Below are positions 45,792 to 57,561 of a DNA stretch of 64,000 nt, piece after piece. The notes under the pieces were generated by a model, which did no database searches, was not told where the DNA came from, and worked only from the letters and a program-made list of their open reading frames with translations. The DNA is taken from NCBI GenBank assembly GCA_027604505.1, contig JADIIX010000026.1, positions 124,001-188,000 on the forward strand, given 5' to 3'. Every line of letters starts with the position of its first letter. The first letter of the stretch is position 1. A program made the translations under genes and the position numbers. This DNA is from Gonapodya sp. JEL0774. Taxonomy: Eukaryota > Monoblepharomycota > Monoblepharidomycetes > Monoblepharidales > Gonapodyaceae.

Positions 45792-46426
45792 TCAAAGTGT
45801 GCTCGATTTACGAGTATAAATTGCATCCAAAGTGTAGTCTTTTGCAGGTCCCCGAACAGTGCATGTCAATCGCCATCGCAGTAATTGTCCGCCAGAGACT
45901 TGAAACTCATACTCAGTCTTATACATATCGCGAACACAGAGGTGACTCCCGTTCCCGGTCGAAGTTGTACCATCACTCCCGTGATTTTGTTCCTGTGAGG
46001 GCTCCAGGAATACGTCGTGGTACAGGTAGTCCGCCTCCGTCGGCTTATTAGGTCGCACGAACCACACGCTCATGCGGTCCACTTCGTTGTTGTAACGCCA
46101 GATGTAGCGTTGTGTTGCCCGAAGTGTGATACCGGAAAAAGTGAAATCGCCCTCCTCAACGTAGAGGTACTCTACGCGAGACGTACTGAGAGATTTAGTG
46201 ACAGCAACGCCATCATTGTGAACAGGGGAAATGGATCCGTTCGTTCTGTGTTCGGCCAGATGGGGTCTTGCACTTGAGTCGGGTCGAGGTATGAAACGTG
46301 CTGTCCCAACAAACCGACCACTGGGCTGCAAAGAATTTCGTGACTCGACACGTCGCTCGAGAGACCACTCGCCAGTTAAGGAGTGAAATACCGATGATGC
46401 AGTTGAGGAGGGAATCGCCTTTTCTT
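45792..46426 (-). CDS. DUF6314 family protein, 5' end unresolved
   Basis: The minus frame reads FHSLTGEWSLERRVESRNSL, then QPSGRFVGTARFIPR, YLYVEEGDFTFSGITLRATQ, RYIWRYNNEVDRMSVWFVRP, YLYHDVFLEPS, HLCVRDMYKTEYEFQVSGGQ and VRGPAKDYTLDAIYTR before the stop at 45792. This is the compact beta-rich DUF6314 domain, common in fungi and some bacteria and of unknown function, usually about 150-200 residues. No ATG is in frame at the start. The exon seems to open after an acceptor at about 46427, so a short first exon must lie upstream, perhaps near 46470-46570. Confidence 0.75.
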
Positions 46427-47661
46427 CTATTTTGTGGCGGGAAATGGATTAACTCACAAAATCGATAAGCTGTTATACAAAAGAAAGTCGAACTCAAGGG
46501 TTCTTTCGAAGTGGCAAGGTGGGGCGAGACAATCACTTGCGAGAGAACATCACTGAAACAGACCTTCAATCCTCCACGATGCCATCCGTGCAGCGGTATG
46601 CGTATTTTTTAATAAAGCGCGAAGATTTTCAAGATTGCAACGTGGGGGGCGGTTGGAGTGGATGGATTTACTCCGCGAAATGCAATGAACGAGTGATCTG
46701 AACAGAGCGATAAGCGACAAGCGGTTACTGAGAGCTCTAATGATCAACATCACCAGCAGCTGGCAATACATTCGGCCTATGAGCATCCACGTGTCCGCTT
46801 TGGTGAAGCAGTAGTGTGTGGTCCATTCAGTTCATTCCGCTGTTGTGCTCCAACAATGCGGATACCTGATACATCGAAATCTTGCAAACTCGCCTCCAAC
46901 GAAAGCTGCAGAAAGAACAATTAGGCAAAAAGAAAATTAGAAGTGAAGGGGAATGAAGTTCCATTCACAATGGAACAATGAGTACAAGCATCGATATAAA
47001 TACCATTGATTTACTTGAAAACGGTCAGTTACATAGACTCCTATACATGATGCATTCGGAGCGTTTTTGCAACTGCTTGATTTAAGGATATCACATGGAA
47101 ATTATAGACTGATAATCAACTGCCACCCATCTCGACACTAGGCCACAAAGCCTGCCCGACGACAGTGTCCATCGGCGAGTGGAGACGCAATTGCAGTGAT
47201 TAATCTATAAAGTTGCCAAGATTCGACGTATTCTTGGGAGTCTTTGGAACGGGAACCAGAAAAGGAGGGCTCGAAAGCAACAGCAGCAACTTTAAGTTGA
47301 ATGAGACCTGCAAGGAGGACATCACTCTTCGAAAACACTTTTACGAAGCTGCCCTTGTAGTAGCAGCGTCAATCCGAGGAAGGCGAGTCCGTCGGTGATT
47401 AATCGATGCGACTGGGACGCTTGCTCCGTGTCCTGATCATGTGATTCCGCGCACAACTTAAATTTTCGGCAGATCCATACGCAAAGTCAGGAAGTATTTG
47501 ATCTGGATTCGAAATTAGTACCTTGTGATTGTCGGTCACTGGGGCGAATCAACCCCATACTTGGGGTTGTGAAGCAGACAAATCCGATCAAGTCGTGGAG
47601 TAGGCTTGACATTTGCAACGTTTCACTACGAACGTGGCTTTCAAGCAGCCCTATCCAACTT
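46427..47661. other. Mostly intergenic; first exon of the DUF6314 gene probably near its left end
   Basis: AT-rich, about 1.2 kb. No family motif on either strand; a 66-codon minus frame at 47138-47338 is not supported. The promoter of the next plus-strand gene should be at the right end. Confidence 0.4.
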
Positions 47662-49062
47662 ATGCACACCACCGATAAATCTCCCACAGAACCGCCTCCG
47701 CCAGTACCCGATCGTAACTCGGACCCCCAACCCGATTTAACGCAATCCTCGCCTCCTCGCTCTCCAAATGCCCCAAACCATTTCGTCCCTCTTCACCCTC
47801 GTCATACTTCGTCTCCTGTGTCTCCGTCGCCCTCCATTGCTCCCACACTCGCAATGTCCCGCTCCTCCACAGCAGCGTCTGAGCACTCCCAAACCGACTC
47901 CGATGCAACCGAGCCCGGCCTCAATGCTTCACAGGGGCATCATGGTACACGCCTTCACTGGTCAGTATCGGATGAGCCTGATGAGCAAGAAGATGACCTG
48001 GACTACAATACCTCTTTTCAAACAGCTGCAGGGGAATTTGGGAGGGAGAACCCGCAAAAAGAGCATGTGGACGACTTGCAGGCGCAAAAACGTCACGAGC
48101 AAAGCGAGTACCTAAGAATCCATCAGGAATTTCAGCGTGATCCGAAAGAACTCGAACAATTGCACTTGAGGGAAGCCGAGCAGCGCTCGGGCATAGATCA
48201 CTCGTACGAATCACTGGAACCTGTCCCCCGCCGACCCTCCTCCGCGCCACCCTCAAAACGTGAAAAGCAATCCATGTCACTCACTTTTTCATCACCTTTG
48301 CCACCAACTCGAGGGGTTGATGCATCATTGGTACATAAAACTTCCCCAGTTCAGCAACAAGCTTCCCAGGAAGCACAAACTTTTCCACCTTCGAGTCTTT
48401 TACCTCACTCCCTCTTGCCCACATCTCCAAAACGCAAATCTGTCTCCTCCGACTCCACTCAGTCTACCTCTCAAACTGGACCTCAAACGCGGCGCACCTC
48501 TTCCTGGCATGCCCCAGCGCATCAACGCTGGTCGTTCACTCCCGCGTCTTCTTCTGGCCCCACCTCTAGACCTAATCAGACACCTCCCACCTCGCCTCCC
48601 CGCGCTCGTCATACTTCCTCGACTTCTTCCCCACCATTATCACCGTCACGAAATTCACAACCGCTCGCATCCACTTCCACTACTCTTACTACCCTCCCGG
48701 TGGACTTTGCCCTCTCCATCATATCTCTGTCGCTTACACTTGCCTTGCTCACTGCCCTCACGTTTCTCTCTTACACCCTATCCCTTGCAGGCCCAGTGCA
48801 ACGTGCTGTCAAGGGAGTGGCCAGGCCGGCTGTGAAATGGGCAAGAGGGGTTGTGAGGTGGACAAGGTGGTTGGGGGGCTGGGCGGGTGTTGGGGCCGTG
48901 TTTGGTGCACCTGGGTCCAGCTGGTCGGGGCAACAGAGACAGCAAACGGGTGGCAGCGGTGACTGGTGCGAAGAAACAAAAGGATATGATCAGAAGCATG
49001 GCCAAAATCAGCTGAACGAGCCCGTGCATGTGCAAGGATCGAGAGCGAGTGAGAAGCGTTGA
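47662..49062 (+). CDS. Disordered single-span membrane protein, unknown
   Basis: An uninterrupted frame of 466 residues from the ATG at 47662. The first roughly 350 residues are Ser/Pro/Thr-rich with a Glu/Gln helix-forming part (HVDDLQAQKRHEQSEYLRIH, EFQRDPKELEQLHLREAEQR). Near residues 352-382 lies a strong hydrophobic segment (VDFALSIISLSLTLALLTAL, then TFLSYTLSLAG), followed by a basic amphipathic stretch (QRAVKGVARPAVKWARGVVR). The tail is Gly/Gln-rich. A single anchor with a long N-terminal disordered region facing the cytosol is the likely topology. No known family; in-frame codons before 47662 lack an ATG. Confidence 0.6.
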   Translation: MHTTDKSPTEPPPPVPDRNSDPQPDLTQSSPPRSPNAPNHFVPLHPRHTSSPVSPSPSIAPTLAMSRSSTAASEHSQTDSDATEPGLNASQGHHGTRLHWSVSDEPDEQEDDLDYNTSFQTAAGEFGRENPQKEHVDDLQAQKRHEQSEYLRIHQEFQRDPKELEQLHLREAEQRSGIDHSYESLEPVPRRPSSAPPSKREKQSMSLTFSSPLPPTRGVDASLVHKTSPVQQQASQEAQTFPPSSLLPHSLLPTSPKRKSVSSDSTQSTSQTGPQTRRTSSWHAPAHQRWSFTPASSSGPTSRPNQTPPTSPPRARHTSSTSSPPLSPSRNSQPLASTSTTLTTLPVDFALSIISLSLTLALLTALTFLSYTLSLAGPVQRAVKGVARPAVKWARGVVRWTRWLGGWAGVGAVFGAPGSSWSGQQRQQTGGSGDWCEETKGYDQKHGQNQLNEPVHVQGSRASEKR

Positions 49063-49099
49063 CCGTGGTTGAACACGACAATAGTGCCAGTGGTGTGCA

Positions 49100-49487
49100 G
49101 TGTTCGCGCAGCGTGCCTCCCATACCCTCGCTGCTTTTTGCGCAAACAGACTGAATTTTACTGGGATGGTCGCTCACGGTGACCGTGTGCTTAGAATGAG
49201 ACGGTTGCTTGTTGGAGGACCCATCGTTGCTGCCGTGGGCACCTCTGGAACACAATGTAGGCAAAGTCAAGAAGGCGTTCTTGATTGAGCTAGGTCGGGA
49301 CTCGGTGCTCATGAAGCAGATGGCCAAGTGCCAGCTTCGACCATTTGACAATTCGGTAGAGTCTGAACAATCATCATCCTTATTTTCATGTAACAACAGT
49401 ATTCATTATCAGATCACGTCGAACTCCAAGCTAAGCTCAAACAGATGTACGCCAAAGAAGTTGGATCTGTCCCACAGACACGACCTT
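49100..49487 (+). CDS. Possible small gene, unrecognised
   Basis: Weak coding signs in a 1-kb gap. A frame with KVKKAFLIELGRDSVLMKQM and AKCQLRPFDNS is followed, after a possible intron with acceptor near 49400, by DHVELQAKLKQMYAKEVGSV and PQTRP before a stop at about 49487. A piece upstream (49100-49200) reads FAQRASHTLAAFCANR, like a mitochondrial presequence, but is in another frame and has no clean join. Tentative only. Confidence 0.25.
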
Positions 49488-50092
49488 GATTGAAACTGGG
49501 AAATTGACGTGATTGAGTGGTGACCCTTCTTGTTGGAACTCACACACTCCAGTAAGGTATTACAGAAATAAGTAGCGTTGGTGTCAAACTGAAGTCGCAG
49601 AACTGATCAGGTGGTGGATCGAGTGTCACTATGATCATTGTAAATCTCTTCTTCCATGCTTCTTGACACACAGTTCGCGTCTCTACTACAAAACCGAATT
49701 GGAGAAGTGGCATGTTTATCCGGCGTACCACGTTGTACCACTCCGCAGCAATCCGCACACTGTGAACAAAGGAGAGTGAGAAGGAACTTAAAGTGAGTCG
49801 ATCAAAGGGGAACAGAGAAACATCGCCGCAATTTGGTGGTTGTTTTCACACATCATCCCAGAGAGGTGCGTTGACCAAAATAGTTCAACGACGATGCATT
49901 GCGTCACGTTTGCCTGGATAGTACTTATGATAGATCGCCGTTCGAATGCTCTCCGAATGGTCACCCAGTCTTGTTAAGATGATTGGAGCTGCCTCTTTGG
50001 GGTTTCTCACTGTTCATAGCCTCACTTGAACCTCTGTCCACGGTCACGGTGGATTGCAACTTTGTACCCCTTCCTCAGCGCAAAAGTTGTCG

Positions 50093-52165
50093 ATGGCTTC
50101 TGAAATCAAAATACTCTCCACTACAGATGCTTCAGCGCAGGATCCAGACGACGTCTCAGGCGTGCCTGAGCTTCCAGAGTTTGTGGAGTGGATCAACAAA
50201 GGGATCGCCACAATCACGAACAAGACTGAACAGGAGCACAGAACAATGGAGCAGTTTCAGCAACTCATCGAAAAAAAAGGCCGCCGATCATTGCATTCGT
50301 TGGAGGTCGTGGAAGCGGAAAGAGTGCAGTGCTCAATTGTGAGGATCAGGTGCTGAGGCCGGCGAACGACCGGGGACAGGAGTGATTAATTTCTTTTCAG
50401 GTATTTTCGGCCAGTATATCTGTCCAGAGGGCGACATCGCGCAGACAGGAGTGGCACAAAGGCTTAAGCTGGAAGTTCGACAAGCAGCAGGTGCTCAACC
50501 TCGGCGAATGGATCTTTTGGACACTCGCGGATTCGGTGAGGCCAACAAGCCTGTGGGCAATACTAATGATGAAGACAATCCAATAGGCAAGTTGATCTCG
50601 CGGCATCATCACCAAATTGTGAACTTTGTCAAACTGTTTCCTTCTCTTCGGCAGATTCGTTCGTAAAGGCCGCAAAGGGGAAAAAAATTGACGTAGTGCT
50701 CTTTTTGCATAAAGCAACTTCAATGGGAGATGTGCTTCTTACGAAGGCAATTCAAGACTTCGGTTCTGCTTGTGAGAAAGCTGCAAATCCAAAATGTACA
50801 CCATTGATTGGAGTGAGGTTCTAATTTGGCTTGGGTTCCACTACCTCGCTCGAAGGTCTAACATTAAACCTTATACAGGTGATGACACACATTGATGAAA
50901 TTAACCCCGGCAAGAACGACAAAAACCTCAAGGCACTATACAGCAGTGTGTTATTGATAATCTTGCACTCGCATTCATTAATTTTAACTTATTCTGGGCA
51001 GAGGTCCAACCTTCAAATATGGAGCAGACTCGCATGCGCAACATTTTGGATCTTGAGGTTGTGTTTGAAAAGCATCTAAGCAATGACCACCGTCAAATCA
51101 CTGAAATGTTTGTGTCCGGAGGCAACCAAATCATAAGCGTGGAGGCCTTGGTGACCGGATGGGGTTTTCCTGTTCAAGACGGTAAGTTACACAGGTTTGC
51201 TCTGATTATATGCTGCTAATCACGTTGAAAATAACGTTGCCAGGTGCTTTGTTTGCGAATGAGTTTGTGGATGTGAAGAACCTTCACAAGTGTCAAGCGA
51301 TAGATGGCAAGTTTGGAAACATCATGAAACCAGAAGCAAAAGGATACTGTGTTCCTCTGAAGGATAACGATTGTAAGTATTTGTGGAGCATCACGTTAAG
51401 ACTTAAGAACAACAAAGTGTTTTAACTCTGCCAAAAGTTCGATATGGTTTCGACAAACTTATGGAGAAAATTTACAACCTTGTCGCAGATGACGCCAAGT
51501 ATGAGTCTGCACGACTCAGTTCTCTGTTGCAGATCAAGCAGGAAATGGCTGATCGAATCATAAATGTAAGTGAAATGCATTCCCACGGAGACAGTACCAT
51601 CATCCAATCATAATTCAACAGGTCATAGCCCCAATGGCAGTCATCTGTGCGGTTGTACCAGTAGTTGGCCCGCTGTTGGTCTGGTGAGATATTGTTCTGT
51701 CATTTTGTGCGATGGTTCGAAATTTACTCCCTACTCTCATGAAGGTCCTTGTGTATCATTATGGTGCATCAGATTGCGTCTTTGGCCGAACAGCGCATTT
51801 CTATTTGGAAATGTGCCAAGTTTATATTGGGCTATCTTGCTATTGAAACAGGGATTTCCATTGTTGCCTTGGTAGCTGCCGGTGCAGCTCTATTTGGATT
51901 TTTCATCGCGGAAACACTTGCATTAGAGATTGCAGCGCTCCTTGGCTTTGGAGTCATCACAGTGTCCGAGTTCTACTTCAAGATATGGTTACTTGGAAAG
52001 TATGCTTCTTGGACGTTCTTGGACAATCTTCCTGGCAAGGAGATTGCCAAGAGGATGGAGGAGGAGAAAAAGAAGAGCAAAGAACAGAGAGAAAAAGATA
52101 TGGCAATGTTCCAAAACGGTGAAGATCTACTGCCGGGAACTACTGCAAGTTTCGCAGCAGCTTAG
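50093..52165 (+). CDS. Membrane-associated P-loop GTPase, frame broken by an A8 run
   Basis: The start MASEIKILSTTDASAQDPDD leads into a helix (EQEHRTMEQFQQLIEKK). The next codons must shift by -1 to read RPPIIAFVGGRGSGKSAVLN, a Walker A/G1 motif. Later exons keep phase: CIFGQYICPEGDIAQTG (50401-50586), preceded there by MDLLDTRGFGEANKP with G3 DTRG, a GC-AG intron (50587-50654), IDVVLFLHKATSMGDVLLTK, then CTPLIGVMTHIDEINPGK with G4 THID, a middle domain, and exons to 52165. The C-terminus has two or three membrane segments (VIAPMAVICAVVPVVGPLLV, TGISIVALVAAGAALFGFF) and a charged coiled tail (AKRMEEEKKKSKEQREKDMA). It looks like a TRAFAC-type GTPase anchored in membranes, but no exact family is assigned. 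The eight A at 50271-50278 break the frame: nine would restore it. Confidence 0.75.
50587..50654 (+). other. GC-AG intron in the membrane GTPase gene
   Basis: The phase of flanking exons (ATA G then AT TCG) requires a donor at GCAAGT rather than GT, with acceptor GGCAG. The GT three bases further on would not keep the frame into FVKAAKGKK. Confidence 0.55.
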
Positions 52166-53347
52166 AAGATTACTCCCGTTTCTTTCGCCTCGTTGTGAGC
52201 TTTTCGGGTTAGAAAATTACTGTAACGAAAGAGGGAACGATATAATAATGTGGTTTATCAAATAGGACACCCCAATTTGAGGGACCACGAAAGATATGTC
52301 CGCTTCGCGCACCCTGGAAACGTTTTGCCCGGTCTGACGGCCTAATGAGCCTCCCCTCATTGACCACCAACTGCCGAGCTGTTCGCTAGGACACCAACAA
52401 AGTTCCCATTTACAGCCTTCATTGTTTGGTATCACGTGTGTACATAAATTTCAGAACGTTGGAAGAGTTCCCACTGCCTTGCGAAATAGTATGCTACCAT
52501 GACTGGGTCCTAAGTTGACCTGGGACTTTCAAAGGTAAGATCGCCGTGTCCCCTTCGTCCTGCGAGTGAGATTCAATCACCCAATGTTAAAGGTACTGTT
52601 GAGCTTAAGAGCAATGCATCCTTGCATTTGAGGAATGAGACTCAGCGTGAAATTCATTGCCGTGCACCGTGAGATGGATACAGATGCCCGGGTGCTTCCT
52701 CTAGTACTTGCCTGCATTCCTTGATGCACAGCACGAGTAGAAATTCTCAGCTCTGTTTCTGAGTTCACGCTTTCTTTAGGTGTTCTGGTGGGTCAGACAG
52801 GTTCAGATGAGCGGCAGAACGCAGGGAAGGTATTGTGGATTCAATCAAGACATTGGGCAGTAATATCATATGTACTTACTTACTTACTCGTGAATTAATC
52901 AGTCACAACCAGAGAGGCCGACATAGGCGGTAATGCATGCAATAAATTTGACCAGCTCATCCTGGTTTCAAGGGTCAGGGGTCTATCAAACAAGCACCGA
53001 AAGATCGACATCTTTGGCTTACTACAGTAAACTCAAATTGACGCGTCTCCAAAGCTACTTTAGCGGGGAACATTTGCTCGCTTTGTGCTCTGTCTTCCCC
53101 ATCAGCGGCTGGTTGGTTGTCACGGCCAGCGAGAATCGCGTTCAAAACTTTTCCAATTACGGACACGAATACAACGACGTGACGCGTACTGTTGCCATTC
53201 CGCAATCTTCTTCGAGATATATTTGTCTAGGACGCGATAGAGTGACTACGTGGCGCGTGCCGTCATATCTCTCCCGAAACTGCCTTCTTAGGAGTTGGGC
53301 TTCAACTGAGAAAACACGAGGAAAGGTTTCACGAACACACGCGGCTC
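52166..53347. other. Intergenic with a short TACT simple repeat
   Basis: Contains four TACT units at about 52873-52888. The 161-codon plus frame at 52933-53418 lacks motifs and overlaps the start of the phosphatase gene in another frame; it is not called. Confidence 0.4.
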
Positions 53348-56300
53348 ATGGACGAAACTCGAACAAATGGCCTTGCGGATGGGGTAGTGGTTGTGCGGGA
53401 TTTCGCGGGAATGGATGAGGAGGCTGTAGAGATTGCAGCTCCCGAGCATGTACGAGGGAAGGTACCCATAGATGGCTACTCAACTCAGCGAAGTCAGCAC
53501 GGGGAGACGATGCCAGCATTTGAACACCATCTCGTGTCTGTGAAGAATGCAAATATCTCCCAATCTCGCGTTGCACCGCATGTCATCGCATCCGCACCCC
53601 TGGGTACCCTTCCTCGGGGTGCTGCTGCTGCCCTGCCACCTCCCACGGTTCTTCCCAATCCACAGGGATCTATCGCAAGGGCGTTCAAAGCCTACTCGGC
53701 TGGCGACTTGACAACGCTCGCAGCCTACCCATCCCCACCGCCATCTGGTGCGACTCAAACTCAAACACCACCCCAATCCCTATTTTCCTCGTTCTCTCGC
53801 TCGGCCCGCCCACGCGCTGGCACAGGTGGCTTATCCCCTCACTCCACTCTAGCTTCAACACCGTCCCACGCATCCAAACCCCCGTTCGCGAACGCTATGG
53901 CTGCTGCCGCTGCCGCTCTGTTTCAAATCCAACCGCAAGCCTCAAACTCGGTGTCACTTGCGTCCGCGTCCTCGCCTGCAGATGTTGCGAATCAAGGTCT
54001 GCAGCCGCGTGCCCCACCAAAGTCCAAATCAGCCGGAAACATGGCGCGACTGTCACCATCGCATTCTGCAGATGCTCTAACGCTGATGGCACGAACACAC
54101 ACCGCTGAGCGGCCACCTACAGCCACCAGTGCAACCACCGCTCCTCAATCCTCTTCCTCCCGTCGTTCATGGTGGTTTGACCCCCTCTCCCGCATTGGTC
54201 TACCTTCTCGCAAGAACTCCCCTGCGACAACATCTCTCGCCGATGCGACCACCTCTCCGCCTGCCCTCCCACTACAAACTGACCTCAAGAGCAAATCACC
54301 GACACTCCTTCATGGCGTCGAGAACATTTCCCCTTCCGACAACGCAACGCGAGAAGTGCCCCCGTATAGCAACCATTCCCTACCCCGCCCACCCGTTCCA
54401 CCCAAAGATTCCGTGGCGACTCCGAAGGCACCCATCACTCCTTCTCAAATCCGCCCCTCTCTCCCACTCTCGCTATCCGTGCCAGATAAAGACCTTCCTC
54501 CGCTCCCGTCCCAATCTGTCCCTCAACGTCAAGTGGTTATTCCAGATTCACCAGAGACGGTGTTTGAACACAGTTCAGAAAGACGAGTGGTGGAAAACGA
54601 CGAGATGGGGAAGTTAGGAATGGATTCATCAGAGAAGAGTTGCTGTGGAGGACACAGTGAGTAATTCCAGATACGGCAACCACCATATCGCCGCAGCTGA
54701 GCCCCCCTTGCAATGTCTTTTCACAAATTCTTCATCCTCCGTCGCAACTCCCTCTACTCTTCCACCTTTGCTCGCCCTCGCTACTTCAACTATGAACACA
54801 GGCGTCCCACCCACCACGACTGGTCAGGCGCCATCAACACGGCTGTCGTCCATTCCCTTAAGCGAGCGTACTTCCAGTACCTCTGAGTACAATTATAACG
54901 CTCTATCACTGTCCACTTCCTCGTCGACAGCTGCTCCTGCAGACGCGTTCACCCTCTCCGCTCCGGTTCCTTATCTGCACGAAACAACAACGACTTTGAT
55001 GCAGACTTTTGCCCGCTCGTACCCTTCCGCACCGCCCATGCTCAGTGCTTCCGCGTGCGACGCTTCAACGTCATTTGGGCTCTCATTATCAGGACCGTCG
55101 GCATCGGCATCCCCTGCGCTCATTGCTGCAATCATCGCTGCTCGGGCACGTGCCATTCCTGTGCTTCCCACAGACTTACTCGCCCATCTTCGCCTGGCAC
55201 CCGCAACTGAGAACCCACTCCGCTGTCTCGTCAGCCGATCTTCGCTTCTCCCGGTTGACCTGCGACCCCTCCCGTCTTACTCGCGATCACATCTCAATAC
55301 AGCTGTATCTCTTTCCCTTGCCCCTGTATTCAAGACTCGTCTGCGAGCTCGACCGGAAGCAGCGAGGCGGTACGCTCTAGATCGAACAGTGACGGACGCG
55401 CAAGGAGGAGGTAGTCTGGTGTGGGAGAACTGGCGGGGCGGCCTGAATGGCGATGTCAGTGAAGGAGGAAGGGAGAGGATGATTTTGGTGTTTGATGACA
55501 TGATGGATGAATCGGACTCCGCAGTCGATGGGGACGGTTGGCTCATGCTGCTCATGCTGGATCGCACAATTGCCTCAGCTTCAACACCGCCTGCATCCGA
55601 TACTGCTTCAATTGCGTCCGCATCTACGACGTCTGATGCATGTCAACCAGTCCTTCCGGAAGACACGAAGCTTGCCTACCTGGTTGGAGGATGGCGGGCA
55701 TTTGCCGCACTCGATGGCGCCCAAGAATGGATTGTGGGCGCGGAAGGGGAAGACAATATCGAGTCAGACGACAATGCCACGTCTACGGGAGGGCACGGTA
55801 GCCGCAATGCGTCGCCTGCCCCAGGACCTCAGAACTCTCGGAGAATTTCGACTCTGTCGATAAACACAATATCTGCACGTGATAGGGCGGATCGTGTGCG
55901 AGAGAAAGCGGAACGACGGAAATCTGGCAACACGCTTGGTATCACTACTGGTGGTGCTGGAAGAATTGGATCACGGAACAGTGTCGTATATCAGCGCCTC
56001 GCTGGTGGTGATGAGGACGATGGTGATAATGGAGGGAAGAGAAGAGCAAGAGGTGCGACATTTTCGGGACTGTCGGTGTCAGCGAATGCTGCGGGGAAAG
56101 GTGTAATCACTGCAAAGAGGCCTGCAAGCTCAAACATGGTGGGCGGATGGGAGGCGGAGGGCGAAAAGGAGGAAAATTGGAGACCTCCTCGAGTGAGCGT
56201 TGTCGGAAAGCGGCCGGCTAGTGCCAATATAGCAGGAAGTAGAGGATGGGAGGGGGATACAGAAGACCAGGAACTCTCCACTCGGCAGCCCGCAAAGGTT

Positions 56301-57561
56301 GTCTTGTCTTTACCACGCCCCGGCAGGACAGGAAACGGATTCGGCCACAAGAAAGGCGATTCGGGTGGATCATCGGCGCCGCCCATGACGCCCGTAAGTA
56401 TGACCTCAGATGGAGGTTACTTCGATGACGCGACGAGCTCTAGGCGCTTGTCAGCGGTTCGTTCGGGAGAGCCCAGCGTCGGCATGGGCTCCGATATGGG
56501 GTCAAGCTTCGGGGGGTGGCCCGATATTGCAGGATCGCCCGATAGCGCGGGAAGCGCCGGAACGCACTTTTTCCGTACCCCTGCGACCTTAACCGCGAGC
56601 GCGGCGGGATCTGCGGTGCCACCACGCGACGTGCTCAAATGCGATGGAAATGAAGAAAGCGACCAGTGGTCGGACAAACTCGGCGTCGCATCCGAGAACT
56701 CTGTGAAATTGATTGAATCACATCGTGAGCAGGTGGGGAAAGCGTGGTCACCCGGCACGGCTGTGGGACTGCTCGCACCTGATGTGTTTGGATTTCTCGA
56801 TGATCCCAACTTGGCGAATGAAAATGGCGAGATCATGGATGGAGACCAAGAGTTTGAGGAGCAAGACCAAGAATATAACGACCACCACGCACGAGGTTAT
56901 TCGACGGCGTCGGGTGAGTCTACGCCCACTTCGGACGACGAAGATCATGGTCCCGAGATGGTGGATTTGTACACGCAAGTTCTGGACAACCTCTACATCG
57001 GGTCCGACGAAATTCCCTCATCGAGTGATGGGCGAGATCGTATGAAAGAATTGCGTGTGACGCATGTACTCAATGTGGCGACAGAAGTCACCGGCATGGA
57101 AGCGCACCAAAGCGACTTGTGTGATGCCGGATTCGTTTGTCTGAAGATGCACGTAAAAGACAATGCCAACGAAGACATGGAGAAGTATCTGAGGCAGGGA
57201 ATCGAGTTTATAGGTGAGGCCACAAAGCACCCGGAGAAACGTGTGTACGGATTTCATTTGATTTCTGTCATCTCTCACAAAACCAGAAACCGCTCATAGA
57301 GACCCCAACGCGGTTGTTTTTGTGCACTGCAAAATGGGAGTATCCCGCTCCGCAACCATCGTGATTGGGTATCTCATGAAGCGTCTTCAATGGTCCGAGA
57401 GCAAAGCTTTCGCGTTCCTTCGCAAGAAAAGACCGGTCATTCAACCTAATCTGGGATTCTTGATAGTGCTACGGAACTGGGAGCGAGAGCTGTTTGGACC
57501 GGGAGGGTCGACCAGCAGCTTCGAATCTGTTCAAGAGTGCGGAATTCGGGGGTCGGGGTAG
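53348..57561 (+). CDS. Dual-specificity protein phosphatase with a very long N-terminal extension
   Basis: Exons 53348-54656, 54802-57213 and 57287-57561 sum to exactly 1332 codons (1331 residues plus stop). Only the last roughly 175 residues form the phosphatase domain: VDLYTQVLDNLYIGSDEIPS, VTHVLNVATEVTG, GFVCLKMHVKDNANEDM, then the active site VFVHCKMGVSRSATIVIGYL (HCxxGxSRS) and FAFLRKKRPVIQPNLGFL. This is the MKP/DSP fold, with the Asp general acid in the KDNANED loop. The first roughly 1150 residues are Ser/Pro/Thr-rich, with SH3-type proline motifs (PRPPVPPKDS) and DKDLPPLPSQ, a mixed central piece (LAYLVGGWRAFAALDGAQEW) and Gly/Ser tracts. Most DSPs are 200-600 residues. The extension may target a MAP kinase or the cell cortex; that is inference. 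Confidence 0.85.

Noticed and set aside
52933-53418. 161-codon plus frame before the phosphatase
   Set aside because: It overlaps the phosphatase start in another frame, and its composition is not protein-like in any known way.
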